Positions 41,403 to 50,592 of a stretch of 64,000 bases of DNA are shown here, in pieces; within the stretch, counting starts at the first letter, position 1, and each line of letters begins with the position of its first letter. The stretch covers positions 558,001-622,000 of the forward strand of contig CANKZQ010000002.1 in assembly GCA_947488345.1 (NCBI GenBank), written 5' to 3'. The position numbers and the translations under genes were made by a program. A model generated the notes under the pieces. It had not been told where the DNA came from. It saw only the letters and a program-made list of their open reading frames with translations, and did not search any database. Source of the stretch: an uncultured Flavobacteriaceae bacterium. Its GTDB lineage: Bacteria; Bacteroidota; Bacteroidia; Flavobacteriales; Flavobacteriaceae.

Positions 41403-42181
41403 AAAAGTACTTATTAATACTGATTATTTCTATAATGCATTTTGGAAGTAGTTTTTCTCAAAACAAAAATGTCGAAAATGGTGCTATTGTATATAAAGTA
41501 ACCCCAAAAATGACAAATAATAGGATTTATGAAAAAACTTCTGATACGGCCGTAATAAGTCAATACATAAGAGAATACGAATCTAAACTCACTAAATATT
41601 TTAGACTGGTTTTTAATAAAGATAAATCTTATTACGAAGCTTCAAAAACGAATAATAATGGAGAACAGAACATAATTGCTCATGACGGAAGTATTAATGC
41701 TGATGTTAAATATACTGGAAGTACCCAAAATGAAAGATATACAGATTTAAACCAATCTTTAAGCTATTTATATCGAGATGGCTACGAAATAAAATATTCT
41801 CTTGACACCTTAAAAACAAAATGGGATTTTTTAGAAGATGAAAAAGAAATTCTGGGGTATACCTGTAAAAAAGCAAGTATAACTAGAGAGGTAAAAAAAA
41901 TTAAGACTATTTACGGAAAAGAAACTAAGCCCACTAAAGAGAAGAGAACAACAACAATTTGGTATACAAAAGAAATTCCTGTAGCACACGGTCCAGCAAA
42001 ATATAGTGGATTCCCTGGTGTCGTTTTAGAAGTTGAAAACAATAAAATTCGGATATCAGCGGAGAGTGTAAATCTCAATATCGAAGATTTTCCAGAAATT
42101 GAAAAACCAGATTCAGAAAAAGCTATTGATAGTAAAGAATATTTCGAAATAATTAAACAAAAATATGGACTTAAAAATTAA
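41399..42181 (+). CDS. GLPGLI-family secreted protein
   Basis: A 260-residue protein with a signal peptide ending SSFSQNK. IWYTKEIPVAHGPAKYSGFP followed by GVVLEVE is the diagnostic GLPGLI-type segment (here SGFPGVVLE). The YTCKKASI motif upstream also fits. GLPGLI proteins are exported Bacteroidetes-specific proteins often linked to TonB systems or to secreted peptidases, of unknown role. Overlaps the previous gene by four bases (ATGA). Confidence 0.82.
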   Translation: MKKYLLILIISIMHFGSSFSQNKNVENGAIVYKVTPKMTNNRIYEKTSDTAVISQYIREYESKLTKYFRLVFNKDKSYYEASKTNNNGEQNIIAHDGSINADVKYTGSTQNERYTDLNQSLSYLYRDGYEIKYSLDTLKTKWDFLEDEKEILGYTCKKASITREVKKIKTIYGKETKPTKEKRTTTIWYTKEIPVAHGPAKYSGFPGVVLEVENNKIRISAESVNLNIEDFPEIEKPDSEKAIDSKEYFEIIKQKYGLKN

Positions 42182-42185
42182 AACA

Positions 42186-42710
42186 ATGAAAAGAATTATC
42201 ACCCTATTATTTATAGTAACAACTTTAGCCTTAAGCGCGCAAACGACAAGTAATGCATATGATATTATTTATTCTGCCGACAAAGACGGAAATGCCGTTA
42301 ACGGAAAAATAGAAAATTTAATTGAACATGTCAAATCCGGAAACCCTATAAGAGTTGGCTGGACACTAAAATTCCCTCATCCTGTTACTGGCAAACCTAC
42401 AGAAATGCTGCATTGGGCCGATGCTGGGTTTATCACGATTTTAGACGGTCATGTTTTTGCTCAAATTAAACCTATTTACGAACAAGGACCTGGTTTTGAA
42501 ACACCACCAAGTGTTTATTTAACACAAAATAAACCAAACGGGTGGGTTGCTATTATTGGTACTACAGGTATGGTACGCCAAAAATTTGACGTAGAAAGTC
42601 TAAGACAATCTTTAAAAGAAAGTGGAATGTCTAATGAAGAAATTGAAAAGATTTTAAAACAACAAGAAACTATGAATGTTCCTACTATGTGGGCAGTCAT
42701 GACTAAATAA
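42186..42710 (+). CDS. Secreted hypothetical protein, paralogue of 34516
   Basis: The ATG at 42186 opens MKRIITLLFIVTTLALSAQT, a clean signal peptide, and is preferred to the ATG at 42165 inside the GLPGLI end. The mature protein (SADKDGNAVNGKIENLIEHV, IRVGWTLKFPHP, WADAGFITILDGHVFAQIKP) resembles the exported gene at 34516 and may be a ligand- or surface-binding family. It ends with a charged helix. Function unknown. Confidence 0.7.
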   Translation: MKRIITLLFIVTTLALSAQTTSNAYDIIYSADKDGNAVNGKIENLIEHVKSGNPIRVGWTLKFPHPVTGKPTEMLHWADAGFITILDGHVFAQIKPIYEQGPGFETPPSVYLTQNKPNGWVAIIGTTGMVRQKFDVESLRQSLKESGMSNEEIEKILKQQETMNVPTMWAVMTK

Positions 42711-42720
42711 TATTTATAAA

Positions 42721-43359
42721 ATGAATAAAAACCTTAAAACTGAGTTAATCGCCATAAATATAATTCTGATTCCTTTTTTGTATCTAGCTTATATCTGGAA
42801 AGAGCTTCCAGAAAAAGTGTCAATTCACTTTAATCTTGATGGTGAAATCGATAGATATTCAAATAAGATTGAATTAATTCTAGTTCCAATTCTCTTACCT
42901 CTCTTATTTTACGTGGCATTTAAGGTAATTTCTATTACTGGTATTAAGAGAAATGTTAATAATAACCAATTCAAACTCATACTAATAAGTTTTATGACTG
43001 TATTAGCATTGTTTATTTTATATACATCAAAAATGCAAGCTGACTATAATTTCAATCATATACTTCTATTTATTGGTGTTTTTTATATGATTTTAGGTTA
43101 TTATTTTAAGACAATAACACCTAACTATTTTATTGGTATAAGAACACCTTGGACTCTTAAAAATGAATTGGTATGGGATGCGACTCATAAATTTGGAAGT
43201 ACAGTATGGGTTATTGGAGGAATTATTATTCTTTTAATGAGTTTGATGATTGAACAAGCAATGCTCTTTAAACTATTAGTGATTGTAACTTTAACAATAT
43301 CCATTTTACCCATAGTATATTCATATTTTAAATTTAGGAGCCTTGTAAAGTTAACATAA
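42721..43359 (+). CDS. SdpI/DUF1648-family membrane protein
   Basis: A 212-residue protein with about six hydrophobic segments. The start LAYIWKELPEKVSIHFNLDG is the DUF1648 signature (PxxvpxHfn.dG), and GIRTPWTLKNELVWDATHKF matches SdpI/YhgE-like proteins. In Bacillus, SdpI is the immunity protein against the SdpC toxin; in other species the role is unclear. No SdpC-like toxin is seen nearby. It lies ten bases behind the previous gene. Confidence 0.85.
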   Translation: MNKNLKTELIAINIILIPFLYLAYIWKELPEKVSIHFNLDGEIDRYSNKIELILVPILLPLLFYVAFKVISITGIKRNVNNNQFKLILISFMTVLALFILYTSKMQADYNFNHILLFIGVFYMILGYYFKTITPNYFIGIRTPWTLKNELVWDATHKFGSTVWVIGGIIILLMSLMIEQAMLFKLLVIVTLTISILPIVYSYFKFRSLVKLT

Positions 43360-43384
43360 CATTCATTTTTAACATTTTAGTTTT

Positions 43385-44575
43385 ATGAAAGAAATAGTTT
43401 CTAAGATAATCATCATAAATAAGGTTAGATTATTTTTTGCTCTACTCATTTTTACTACACACATGGGTGCCCAAGTATCTGAAATTCCTATTGAGGTTTT
43501 GGATGGAACAATCTATATCGATGTTAATATAAATGAAAGTAAAATCAAAAAACGCTTCATTTTTGATACAGGAGCCACCACGGATTTGATAGATTCTATT
43601 TCTGCTATTAAACTTGGACTAAAGTCAAATCACTCTCAAAGTGTACTTGGCGCTGCTGGTGCGAAAAAATATAGAATTGCATTAAATCAAAAAATCAAAT
43701 TAAGTGATAGCATTGAAATAACGGATAACCACCTTGTAATTGCGGATTTAACTAAGTTGAAAAGCAGAAAAGACTTTGATGGAATTATTGGCTATAGTTT
43801 AATTAAAAAATATATAGTAGAAATTGATTATGACAATAACAAAATGAAATTGTACAATAAAGAGGATGAACTTGATACTAAGGGGTATCAAGAAATAATG
43901 TTAGGCTCTGGGTTGCCAATTCCACAATTTGAGATTAGTTTTAAAACAGAAAGCGGTGAAACTTTTAAAGGAATAATACTATTTGATACTGGTGCTGGCT
44001 TAGAACTTTTAGTAAACTCTTCGTTTGTTGAACGACATAATTTAAGTTCTAAATTTAAAGAGAAGTTAACACATGAAATAAACAGTTTATCTTCTGAATC
44101 TAAAATAGAGAGAGTAGTAATACAATCAATGAATATTGAAGGTTTTAAATTGGGAGAAATGCCAATTGGTCTTTCTAATAGTAAATCAGGAATCATTGCT
44201 TCTTCTGGATTACTGGGTGTGCTTGGAGCAAAAGTAATTAGCAGATTTAATTTTATACTAGACTATAATTCTTCAAAAATTTATTTAAAACCAAATAAAT
44301 TTTTTCATCAAAATTTTGATTTCCCTCTAACTGGCTTTAAAATCCAAAATCGAGATGGATATATAACTGTTAAGCACATTGACAAAAATTGTCCGTCTTA
44401 TATTAAGGGTCTGAGAAAAGGAGATAGGATACTTTCAATAAATGATAATGACTCTAATGATATAGGAGTTTATAAAAAAATGCTCAGCACAGAGGGTCTA
44501 GATATTAATATGACTTTTTTGAATAATCAGAGTATAATCAGAAAAATTCATCTAAAGTTGAAAAGATTACTCTAA
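43385..44575 (+). CDS. Double retropepsin-like aspartic protease with C-terminal PDZ domain
   Basis: A 396-residue protein with a signal-like N-terminus ending HMGAQV. It has two retropepsin-like halves, each with an Asp-Thr-Gly active-site triplet (DTG at 61-63 in FIFDTGAT, and at 201-203 in ILFDTGAG). Residues about 305-390 are a PDZ domain (YIKGLRKGDRILSINDND). Two DTG motifs in one chain would let it form the active site without a dimer. It is probably periplasmic. It belongs to the PF13650 type; substrate unknown. Confidence 0.82.
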   Translation: MKEIVSKIIIINKVRLFFALLIFTTHMGAQVSEIPIEVLDGTIYIDVNINESKIKKRFIFDTGATTDLIDSISAIKLGLKSNHSQSVLGAAGAKKYRIALNQKIKLSDSIEITDNHLVIADLTKLKSRKDFDGIIGYSLIKKYIVEIDYDNNKMKLYNKEDELDTKGYQEIMLGSGLPIPQFEISFKTESGETFKGIILFDTGAGLELLVNSSFVERHNLSSKFKEKLTHEINSLSSESKIERVVIQSMNIEGFKLGEMPIGLSNSKSGIIASSGLLGVLGAKVISRFNFILDYNSSKIYLKPNKFFHQNFDFPLTGFKIQNRDGYITVKHIDKNCPSYIKGLRKGDRILSINDNDSNDIGVYKKMLSTEGLDINMTFLNNQSIIRKIHLKLKRLL

Positions 44576-44812
44576 AAAAGAATCAAATTTTTTCTAAATC
44601 TAGATATTAAATATTTTAAAATCTAACTAATCAATATTATTTAATTCTAATAAGATTGAATCTTAAAGGGCGCTGTTGGTAGGGCCAAAAATGTATTTAT
44701 TAATTAAGCATGATGCGTCTCAAATCGTATTTAAGACCCATTACACACCTTATGAGACTTTACTTTGCAGAGAAAAAATCAATTTTGAAGTCTTAACATT
44801 AATATAAAAATT

Positions 44813-46588
44813 ATGAAATCTACATTAACTATTATCTTGTCTTTGGTTCTATCAATTACATGCTTTGCTCAAAAAGAAGTAACGTTTAAAATTACTGATG
44901 TTCCAGTCAAAGATTTAAAATATATTGGTCTAAGAGGCGATACAGCGCCTTTAAGTTGGGAAAAAACAATTTTTCTTGACAGAAATGGAAATGATTATAC
45001 AAAATCTTTAAATTTCAGTAAAGATTTAAGTAAGATAGAATATAAGTTTGTTCTAGATAAAGGCAAAGAAGATATTGAGTGGGAGAGTATTCCTAACCGT
45101 AGCGAAGTAATTAATGAAGAGAAGCATTTATTTACTAGTAAATGGAATATTGAAAAGTTTATTGACCCTAGTACCTTACCAAAATTGTCTGTAAAAGAAT
45201 TAATGGAAGATTATGAAATTATTAGTAATGCAGTTCTTAAAGTACATCCTGGTTTGTATCGTTATAATGATAAGGAATCAGTTTTAAAAAATTTAGAGAT
45301 TCTAAAAAATAGTTTTCAAAAGCCGCTCACATATGCAGAAACTTTTTTGGTCATGTCTAAATTTATCGCAACTATTGAATGCGACCATACCCTCGTTTCT
45401 GCTTATAATCAAGAAGGAATAATAACTTCACTAATTCATCGTCAAAGTGATAAAGTTCCTTTTGCGTTCAAATGGATAAATGGCAAAATGATTATAACTC
45501 ATAATGCTTCCGAATCTAATCTTATAAAAAAAGGTACTGAAATTTTATCACTCAACAATATTCCAGCTTCTCAAATTCTTGAAACATTAATTCCATATAT
45601 AACGGCGGACGGAGCAACTTTGCAAAATAAAGTATTTAAAGCTCAAGTAGATGGTTATTCATTTAGATACAACGCCTTCGATGTACTCTATCCACTTTTA
45701 TTTCCGATTAAAGAAAATCAAATTTCTTTAAAGATTAGGAATCCCAATGAAAGTACTAGCATCGATTTAAAAGTTAAAACTATTAAGAGGAGTGATAGAA
45801 GCACTAAATTAATGAAGAAGTATTCTGACTTTCCAAAAACACCAGAAGATTTATGGGAATATAAAATTTTAGAGAATAATATAGGTTATTTAAAGATAGG
45901 AAGCTTTGCTACGGATGATTTCAAAGGAGATTGGAAGCTAATGTTAAAAGAAGCTTTCAAGGATATGAAAAAGAAAAAGGTTCAGAATTTAGTATTAGAT
46001 ATAAGAGAAAATCAAGGAGGACTAGATGATGCTTCATATGAACTAGAAAAATATATATATCAAAACGCTTTTGTCAATGACGGCCTACAGAGTCAATCTC
46101 GTTTTTTAGAATTTCCTGAAGAAGTTAAACCTTTCATTCAAACATGGGATTATTGGTTTTATAATCTTAAAGATGATGAACACTCTCAAAATGGAATTTA
46201 CTATACCTTCCCTCAAGGTTCGGTTAAAAAGGCTATAAAGCCAACAAAAAATACATTTAAAGGTAAAATCTATATGCTTACTAGTCCAAATAATGTGTCA
46301 GGTGCTTTTTATTTGGCAAGATTATTTAAGAAAAGTGATAGCGGTATGTTAATAGGACAAGAAACTGGTGGTAATCAAAATGGTATTAACGGTGGTGCAA
46401 TATTATTTTTTAAACCACCCAACTCTCGCATTAACATTAATTTACCTGTATTGGGAACATTTGCAAAAAACGAAATGCCTAATAAAGGGATTGTTCCGGA
46501 TGTTAAAATCGAAAACACTATATCAGATTTAATAGACGGTTCTGATTCTGTATTAAATAAAGCAATCGAAATAATTAACAAAAAGTGA
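44813..46588 (+). CDS. S41-family (tail-specific) peptidase
   Basis: A 591-residue protein with a signal peptide ending TCFAQK. The C-terminal half carries the S41 core: GYLKIGSFATDDF, LVLDIRENQGG, and YMLTSPNNVSGAFYLARLFK with the likely catalytic serine, then IGQETGGNQNGI and GIVPDV. The N-terminal 130 residues are an extra beta-rich region. Such peptidases cleave exported proteins in the periplasm. It closes the plus-strand run and is followed by the bidirectional terminator and repeat copy C. Confidence 0.84.
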   Translation: MKSTLTIILSLVLSITCFAQKEVTFKITDVPVKDLKYIGLRGDTAPLSWEKTIFLDRNGNDYTKSLNFSKDLSKIEYKFVLDKGKEDIEWESIPNRSEVINEEKHLFTSKWNIEKFIDPSTLPKLSVKELMEDYEIISNAVLKVHPGLYRYNDKESVLKNLEILKNSFQKPLTYAETFLVMSKFIATIECDHTLVSAYNQEGIITSLIHRQSDKVPFAFKWINGKMIITHNASESNLIKKGTEILSLNNIPASQILETLIPYITADGATLQNKVFKAQVDGYSFRYNAFDVLYPLLFPIKENQISLKIRNPNESTSIDLKVKTIKRSDRSTKLMKKYSDFPKTPEDLWEYKILENNIGYLKIGSFATDDFKGDWKLMLKEAFKDMKKKKVQNLVLDIRENQGGLDDASYELEKYIYQNAFVNDGLQSQSRFLEFPEEVKPFIQTWDYWFYNLKDDEHSQNGIYYTFPQGSVKKAIKPTKNTFKGKIYMLTSPNNVSGAFYLARLFKKSDSGMLIGQETGGNQNGINGGAILFFKPPNSRININLPVLGTFAKNEMPNKGIVPDVKIENTISDLIDGSDSVLNKAIEIINKK

Positions 46589-46989
46589 ATAAATCACATA
46601 CGGATTTGAAACTAATACCTTTTATAAATTTCAATAAACCATTGCTATGGCAAATAGTAAGAAATTAAGATTAAGTCTGTTTCTTTGTAAACGTTCTTTT
46701 GTTATCAGTGTCTTATATGTAATTGGGTGCCCATAAAAAAAAATAAAAGGTAACCGAATAGGCCACCTTTTTATTGATATTATTTGTGTATAAATGAAAC
46801 TAAATAAAATGAAAAACCCACCAAATCATTTTATTTGATGGGTTTTGTGCCGTTTTGGCGGAGAAAGAGGGATTCGAACATTGCTTATATCTATTTAATT
46901 ATCAATCATTTAAAAATTATATTCTACCCTACTCACCGAATTACGCACCGAATTAGAATTCAACTCTCAGAGTAACTATATTTAATCTT
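46589..46989. other. Intergenic region with repeat copy C
   Basis: Between the convergent S41 and CusB-like genes there is no gene. It contains a small hairpin AAAGGT/ACCTTT near 46747-46771 and then repeat copy C, described separately. The segment 46751-46816 is also shared with copy D. Confidence 0.6.
46751..46949. repeat. Att-like repeat, copy C (best-preserved tRNA 3' end)
   Basis: An upstream segment shared with copy D (46751-46816) is followed by the hairpin AACCCACCAAAT (46815-46826) / ATTTGATGGGTT (46833-46844). The core TGGCGGAGAAAGAGGGATTC plus GAAC is at 46856-46879. Read on the minus strand, this is the GTTCGAATC T-loop, an acceptor strand TTTCTCC, a discriminator G and an encoded CCA, a serine-type tRNA 3' end. 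The tail ending CTACTCACCGAATTACGCAC closes at 46949. Only this copy retains TTCGAA; the others have ATCAGAA-type changes. Confidence 0.82.
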
Positions 46990-48762
46990 TTAATCGAATA
47001 TCTTCTTGACACTACCACAGCTTAGCATTGCATCGCCAAAATAAGGGTTCAATACTTTTTCTTCTTTACTTAACCAATATGCCCCTTTATTATTATCTGC
47101 CATTGGGCAGAATTGACTATACGCCTTCTCTCCTATTCCAAATAGTTGAACTGTATTTGTTAAATGGGCGGAGAGCTCCTTAAAATGATTTCTTTGTTTG
47201 TTAATATCTGATGAATCTGAAATTGACGTCGCAGAGTCCTTAATTTCTTTCTCTAAAGCCATCCAATGTTTGTGCGTAGTAATATCAGTTAGTAATTTCA
47301 TATTAACCTCACCTAAATTTTTGAGTACTGAATTTGCGTTTACAACAACTTCCTTCGTATTGTCTTTTACTAATGCATCTTTTAAATTAATATACGCATC
47401 ATATACCTGTTTTAATTGTTTTTGAAAACTAGCAGATACTTGAATTCTTTTATTCATATCCAAATGGTCAACAGAATTATTTGAATTGATTGTTCCCATT
47501 CCATTATGCCCTTCATGACCTGTTGTTGTTTTTCCTCCTTCTTTACTCATCATAGACTTTTTACCTTGCAATTGCGCAGCGGCATCTATTGTAAACGTAC
47601 CATTAGTAACAACTTCATCTCCATTATTCAATCCCTCTAAAACTTGATAATTCTCACCTACCCGACTTCCTAATGTTACTTCTTGCATTTCAAAAATTGG
47701 TTCATTTGGATCTGTTTTTAAATATACCACTGAACGCTTTCCTGTCCATAAAACCGCAGAGGATGGAATAGTTAATTGCACTTTATCTTGTTGTATAGTT
47801 CCTTCTACTTCCCCTTCTACAAACATACCTGGTTTAAACAAATCGTCTTTATTATTTAGGACAACCCTTAATGAGATTGTTCGTGTTCTTGAATTTAAAA
47901 CAGGATCTATAAAAGATACTTTTGCGTTGAATTCTCTGTTTGCATATGCGTTAGCAGTTACTGAAATATCTTGCCCTTTTTTGAACAATTTAATTTGATT
48001 TTCATACACATCAAAATTTGCCCAAACTGTCTTTAGATTAGCAATTTTTAATATTGCTTGTCCTTGTTTTATGGATTCCCCTTGTTCAACTAATTTTTCT
48101 GAAACCGTACCCGAAACTGTTGCATATACTGGGAAATTTTCTTTGACTTTACCTGATGTCTCTATTTGATTGATCTGATTTTCAGAAAGCTTCCATAATT
48201 TCAACTTATTACGAACGGCTTTGTACAACGCTGGTTGCGTTTCTTTTAAAGAAGCTGCAGTAATAAGTTCTTGCTGTGCTGCAAATAATTCTGGCGAATA
48301 AATTGTAGCTAATAATTGCCCTTTACGTACTTTTTCTCCCGTAGAACTAACATTTAACCGGTCTATTCTACCTGAGAAATAGCTCACTTGTATAGCATTT
48401 GCTTCTTCATTTTCAACGATTTTACCAGAGAGTTTTATTGAATTACCATTTGCCTTACCATCACCAACAAGAGATGTTTGAATGTTTGCCAAAGCCATAG
48501 CGTTTTTCGTTAATTTAAATTGATCAGCTGCCAATCCTTCTGCTCCGGCTTCACCAGGGATTAAATCCATCCCACAAATAGGACAACTACCCGCCTCAGG
48601 TTGCATTACTTGTGGATGCATGGAACATGTCCACGTTTGATTTATTTCAGATGCTTCATTGTGATTATGTTCTGTTTCTTTATTAGAGGAGCCTCCAAAA
48701 AGTAACCATCCCAATAATAGCCCAACAACTAATATTCCAATATAAATTGTATACTTTTTCAT
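46990..48762 (-). CDS. cusB: CusB-like RND efflux adaptor with heavy-metal-binding domain
   Basis: A 590-residue periplasmic adaptor anchored by a single N-terminal membrane segment. Residues about 48-70 hold the metal-binding motif WTCSMHPQVMQPEAGSCPIC with GMDL. The membrane-fusion core (about 90-400) contains YSPELFAAQQEL and IPSSAVLWTGKRSVVYLK. A DUF3347-like helical domain follows (about 440-560), ending FCPMADNNKGAYWLS and MLSCG with further metal ligands. It links the RND pump to the outer-membrane channel for copper or related ions. It is the last gene of the operon. Confidence 0.88.
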   Translation of the reverse strand: MKKYTIYIGILVVGLLLGWLLFGGSSNKETEHNHNEASEINQTWTCSMHPQVMQPEAGSCPICGMDLIPGEAGAEGLAADQFKLTKNAMALANIQTSLVGDGKANGNSIKLSGKIVENEEANAIQVSYFSGRIDRLNVSSTGEKVRKGQLLATIYSPELFAAQQELITAASLKETQPALYKAVRNKLKLWKLSENQINQIETSGKVKENFPVYATVSGTVSEKLVEQGESIKQGQAILKIANLKTVWANFDVYENQIKLFKKGQDISVTANAYANREFNAKVSFIDPVLNSRTRTISLRVVLNNKDDLFKPGMFVEGEVEGTIQQDKVQLTIPSSAVLWTGKRSVVYLKTDPNEPIFEMQEVTLGSRVGENYQVLEGLNNGDEVVTNGTFTIDAAAQLQGKKSMMSKEGGKTTTGHEGHNGMGTINSNNSVDHLDMNKRIQVSASFQKQLKQVYDAYINLKDALVKDNTKEVVVNANSVLKNLGEVNMKLLTDITTHKHWMALEKEIKDSATSISDSSDINKQRNHFKELSAHLTNTVQLFGIGEKAYSQFCPMADNNKGAYWLSKEEKVLNPYFGDAMLSCGSVKKIFD

Positions 48763-48772
48763 CCTATCTATT

Positions 48773-49363
48773 TTATTGATTTACTTTAAAAGGAAAGCTA
48801 ATAGTTACCTTTTCCCAAGCAAGAGAAATTGTGCCCTCTGTTTCATTAACTTTCTTAACTTTATATTCTAAATGTTCTGTAATATCTTCAGAAATATTGG
48901 GTGTTACTTTAAACCGCAGTACATCGTCTTTTTTATCATATTCATCTTTCCCGTGTTGATCCCAATTTTTATTAATCATTACAGTCCAATCTCCTTTTGA
49001 TGGAAGAGTGAAAATTCCATACTTACCTGCTGGTAATAAGTCATCATTAATCATTAAATCTTTATTAGTTTCTATCCAAGTTGCGTTATGGACTCCTGCT
49101 TGCCATACATTGTCATAACCAACTAATCCTCCAAAAACAATTCTTCCTCTAACTCCAGGTGATGAATAATCTATATGAATATGTGCATCGCCAATCATTG
49201 CCATAGCAGATGTATGTGGGCTTAATACTTTCTTTTTGGGCGCTTCATCTTTCTTTGGAGTTTCAACATGATTTTCATGTTCGTTTTTGTCTGCTTTTTT
49301 TGATTCGTTTTTACAGCTCAAAAGAGAAACTGTTACTATCAGTACTAAAAATAAATTCTTCAT
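48773..49363 (-). CDS. DUF2911 lipoprotein in the metal-efflux operon
   Basis: A 196-residue lipoprotein (SLLSCKNES, Cys17) with a lysine/histidine-rich linker (KADKNEHENHVETPKKDE). The rest is DUF2911 (VGYDNVWQAGVHNATWIETN, LPAGKYGIFTLPSKGDWTVM, WDQHGKDEYD). It is related to the DUF2911-TPR gene at 18759. It lies between the channel gene and the adaptor with 10-11-base gaps, so it is part of the efflux operon. It may be a periplasmic metal or cofactor binder; function unknown. Confidence 0.82.
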   Translation of the reverse strand: MKNLFLVLIVTVSLLSCKNESKKADKNEHENHVETPKKDEAPKKKVLSPHTSAMAMIGDAHIHIDYSSPGVRGRIVFGGLVGYDNVWQAGVHNATWIETNKDLMINDDLLPAGKYGIFTLPSKGDWTVMINKNWDQHGKDEYDKKDDVLRFKVTPNISEDITEHLEYKVKKVNETEGTISLAWEKVTISFPFKVNQ

Positions 49364-49374
49364 TTTATAAAAGT

Positions 49375-50592
49375 TTAATTCGTTAAATAATTAATAATAG
49401 TTGATTGAACATAATAGTTCTTGACTGATTCTATTTGATTCATTTGAAATTTCAATTGTAGTTCTTGAATATCCAACACATCATTAAAATCAATGGTGCC
49501 AGTTTCATAACTTCTAATTAATATGTCTTCTGCGTCCTTCGCTTGTTTTAAGTTTTTAGCTTGGGTGTCATAACTAATCTTTGAAGCAATTCTGTCATTG
49601 ATTGCCTTATCAAATAACGTTTCTAATTTGTTTAATCGCTCTCGTTTTTGAGATGTTATTTCCTGTTGTTTTAATTCGTTTTGCTTGGTTCGTGATTTAT
49701 ACTTTTTGTTAAAAATTGGAATGGATAACGAAACCATTGGCATTACGATATCTTTTCCGTTGTCAGAAAAACTCATATTTGGTCGTTCTGAAACAGCAAC
49801 ATAGTCCAAGCCAAAACCTACCATTGGACTGCTTTCTTTTTGATTCAATAATTCGGATTGCTCAACAGATTGATAGAGTTTGTCATATTTAATTAATTCA
49901 GGGTGCAGCTCTAACTTCTCAGTAGTTATCAAGTCACTTTCCAACGGAATTCGTAGCTCCTTAATAACATTAATCGCTATCCCTTTTTCTCGATTTAGGA
50001 GTTTGTTAAATGCTGTTTGCTCAGCCATATAATTTTGTTCTAATACTTGCTTTAATTGCTCCAATTCATTTTGTCTCATTTGTAATCGCAAAACATCTAC
50101 AGCTGATGCTTTTCCAACTTCAACAGATGTTAAAGCCAACGTTTCGTAGGTTTTAAGTAATTCAATATTTTCAACTAAGACTTCTTGTTTTGCTCTAATG
50201 GTATACAGTTTATAATATGATTGTGAAACCGAAGCAATCAATTTTCGTTTGGCAATAACGATGTCTTCATATTTTGCATCCGCCAAGGAACTTACATAAT
50301 TCTCACGCGCTGTAATAGAACCAAACCAAGGCAACATTTGTTTTGCAGATACTTTAAAACGTTGCGCTCCTGTTCGTGTTTCTGGTTCACTCACAAAGTA
50401 TCCCACACCAAATTCAGTATTAGGAAGTACATTGATCTCATTTACTTTTTCTGAAGCAATGGCATGCTGTAATTCAAATTTTTGAATTGCTGGATTATTC
50501 TCCAACGCTACATCAACCAACGATTCCAATTCTTGAGCATTCACAACATTGAAAACTAAAACGCTACTTATTATAAAAATTATATACTTCAT
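49375..50592 (-). CDS. cusC: TolC-family outer-membrane channel (CusC-like)
   Basis: A 405-residue protein with a signal peptide ending VVNAQE, followed by the helical TolC-type repeats of metal efflux channels (ENNPAIQKFELQHAIASEKV, SYETGTIDFNDVLDIQELQL). It is shorter than gamma-proteobacterial CusC, as usual in Bacteroidetes. It overlaps the RND pump stop by four bases and forms the outer-membrane exit of the pump. Confidence 0.87.
   Translation of the reverse strand: MKYIIFIISSVLVFNVVNAQELESLVDVALENNPAIQKFELQHAIASEKVNEINVLPNTEFGVGYFVSEPETRTGAQRFKVSAKQMLPWFGSITARENYVSSLADAKYEDIVIAKRKLIASVSQSYYKLYTIRAKQEVLVENIELLKTYETLALTSVEVGKASAVDVLRLQMRQNELEQLKQVLEQNYMAEQTAFNKLLNREKGIAINVIKELRIPLESDLITTEKLELHPELIKYDKLYQSVEQSELLNQKESSPMVGFGLDYVAVSERPNMSFSDNGKDIVMPMVSLSIPIFNKKYKSRTKQNELKQQEITSQKRERLNKLETLFDKAINDRIASKISYDTQAKNLKQAKDAEDILIRSYETGTIDFNDVLDIQELQLKFQMNQIESVKNYYVQSTIINYLTN

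Noticed and set aside
42721-43359. SdpC-type toxin/immunity pair
   Set aside because: The SdpI-like membrane protein has no toxin gene next to it, and the DUF1648/SdpI family is often found without one.
46856-46879. tRNA-Ser gene at repeat copy C
   Set aside because: Only the T-loop, 3' acceptor strand and CCA are recognisable. The 5' part does not pair with the acceptor and no anticodon arm is seen, so it is a fragment, not a gene.
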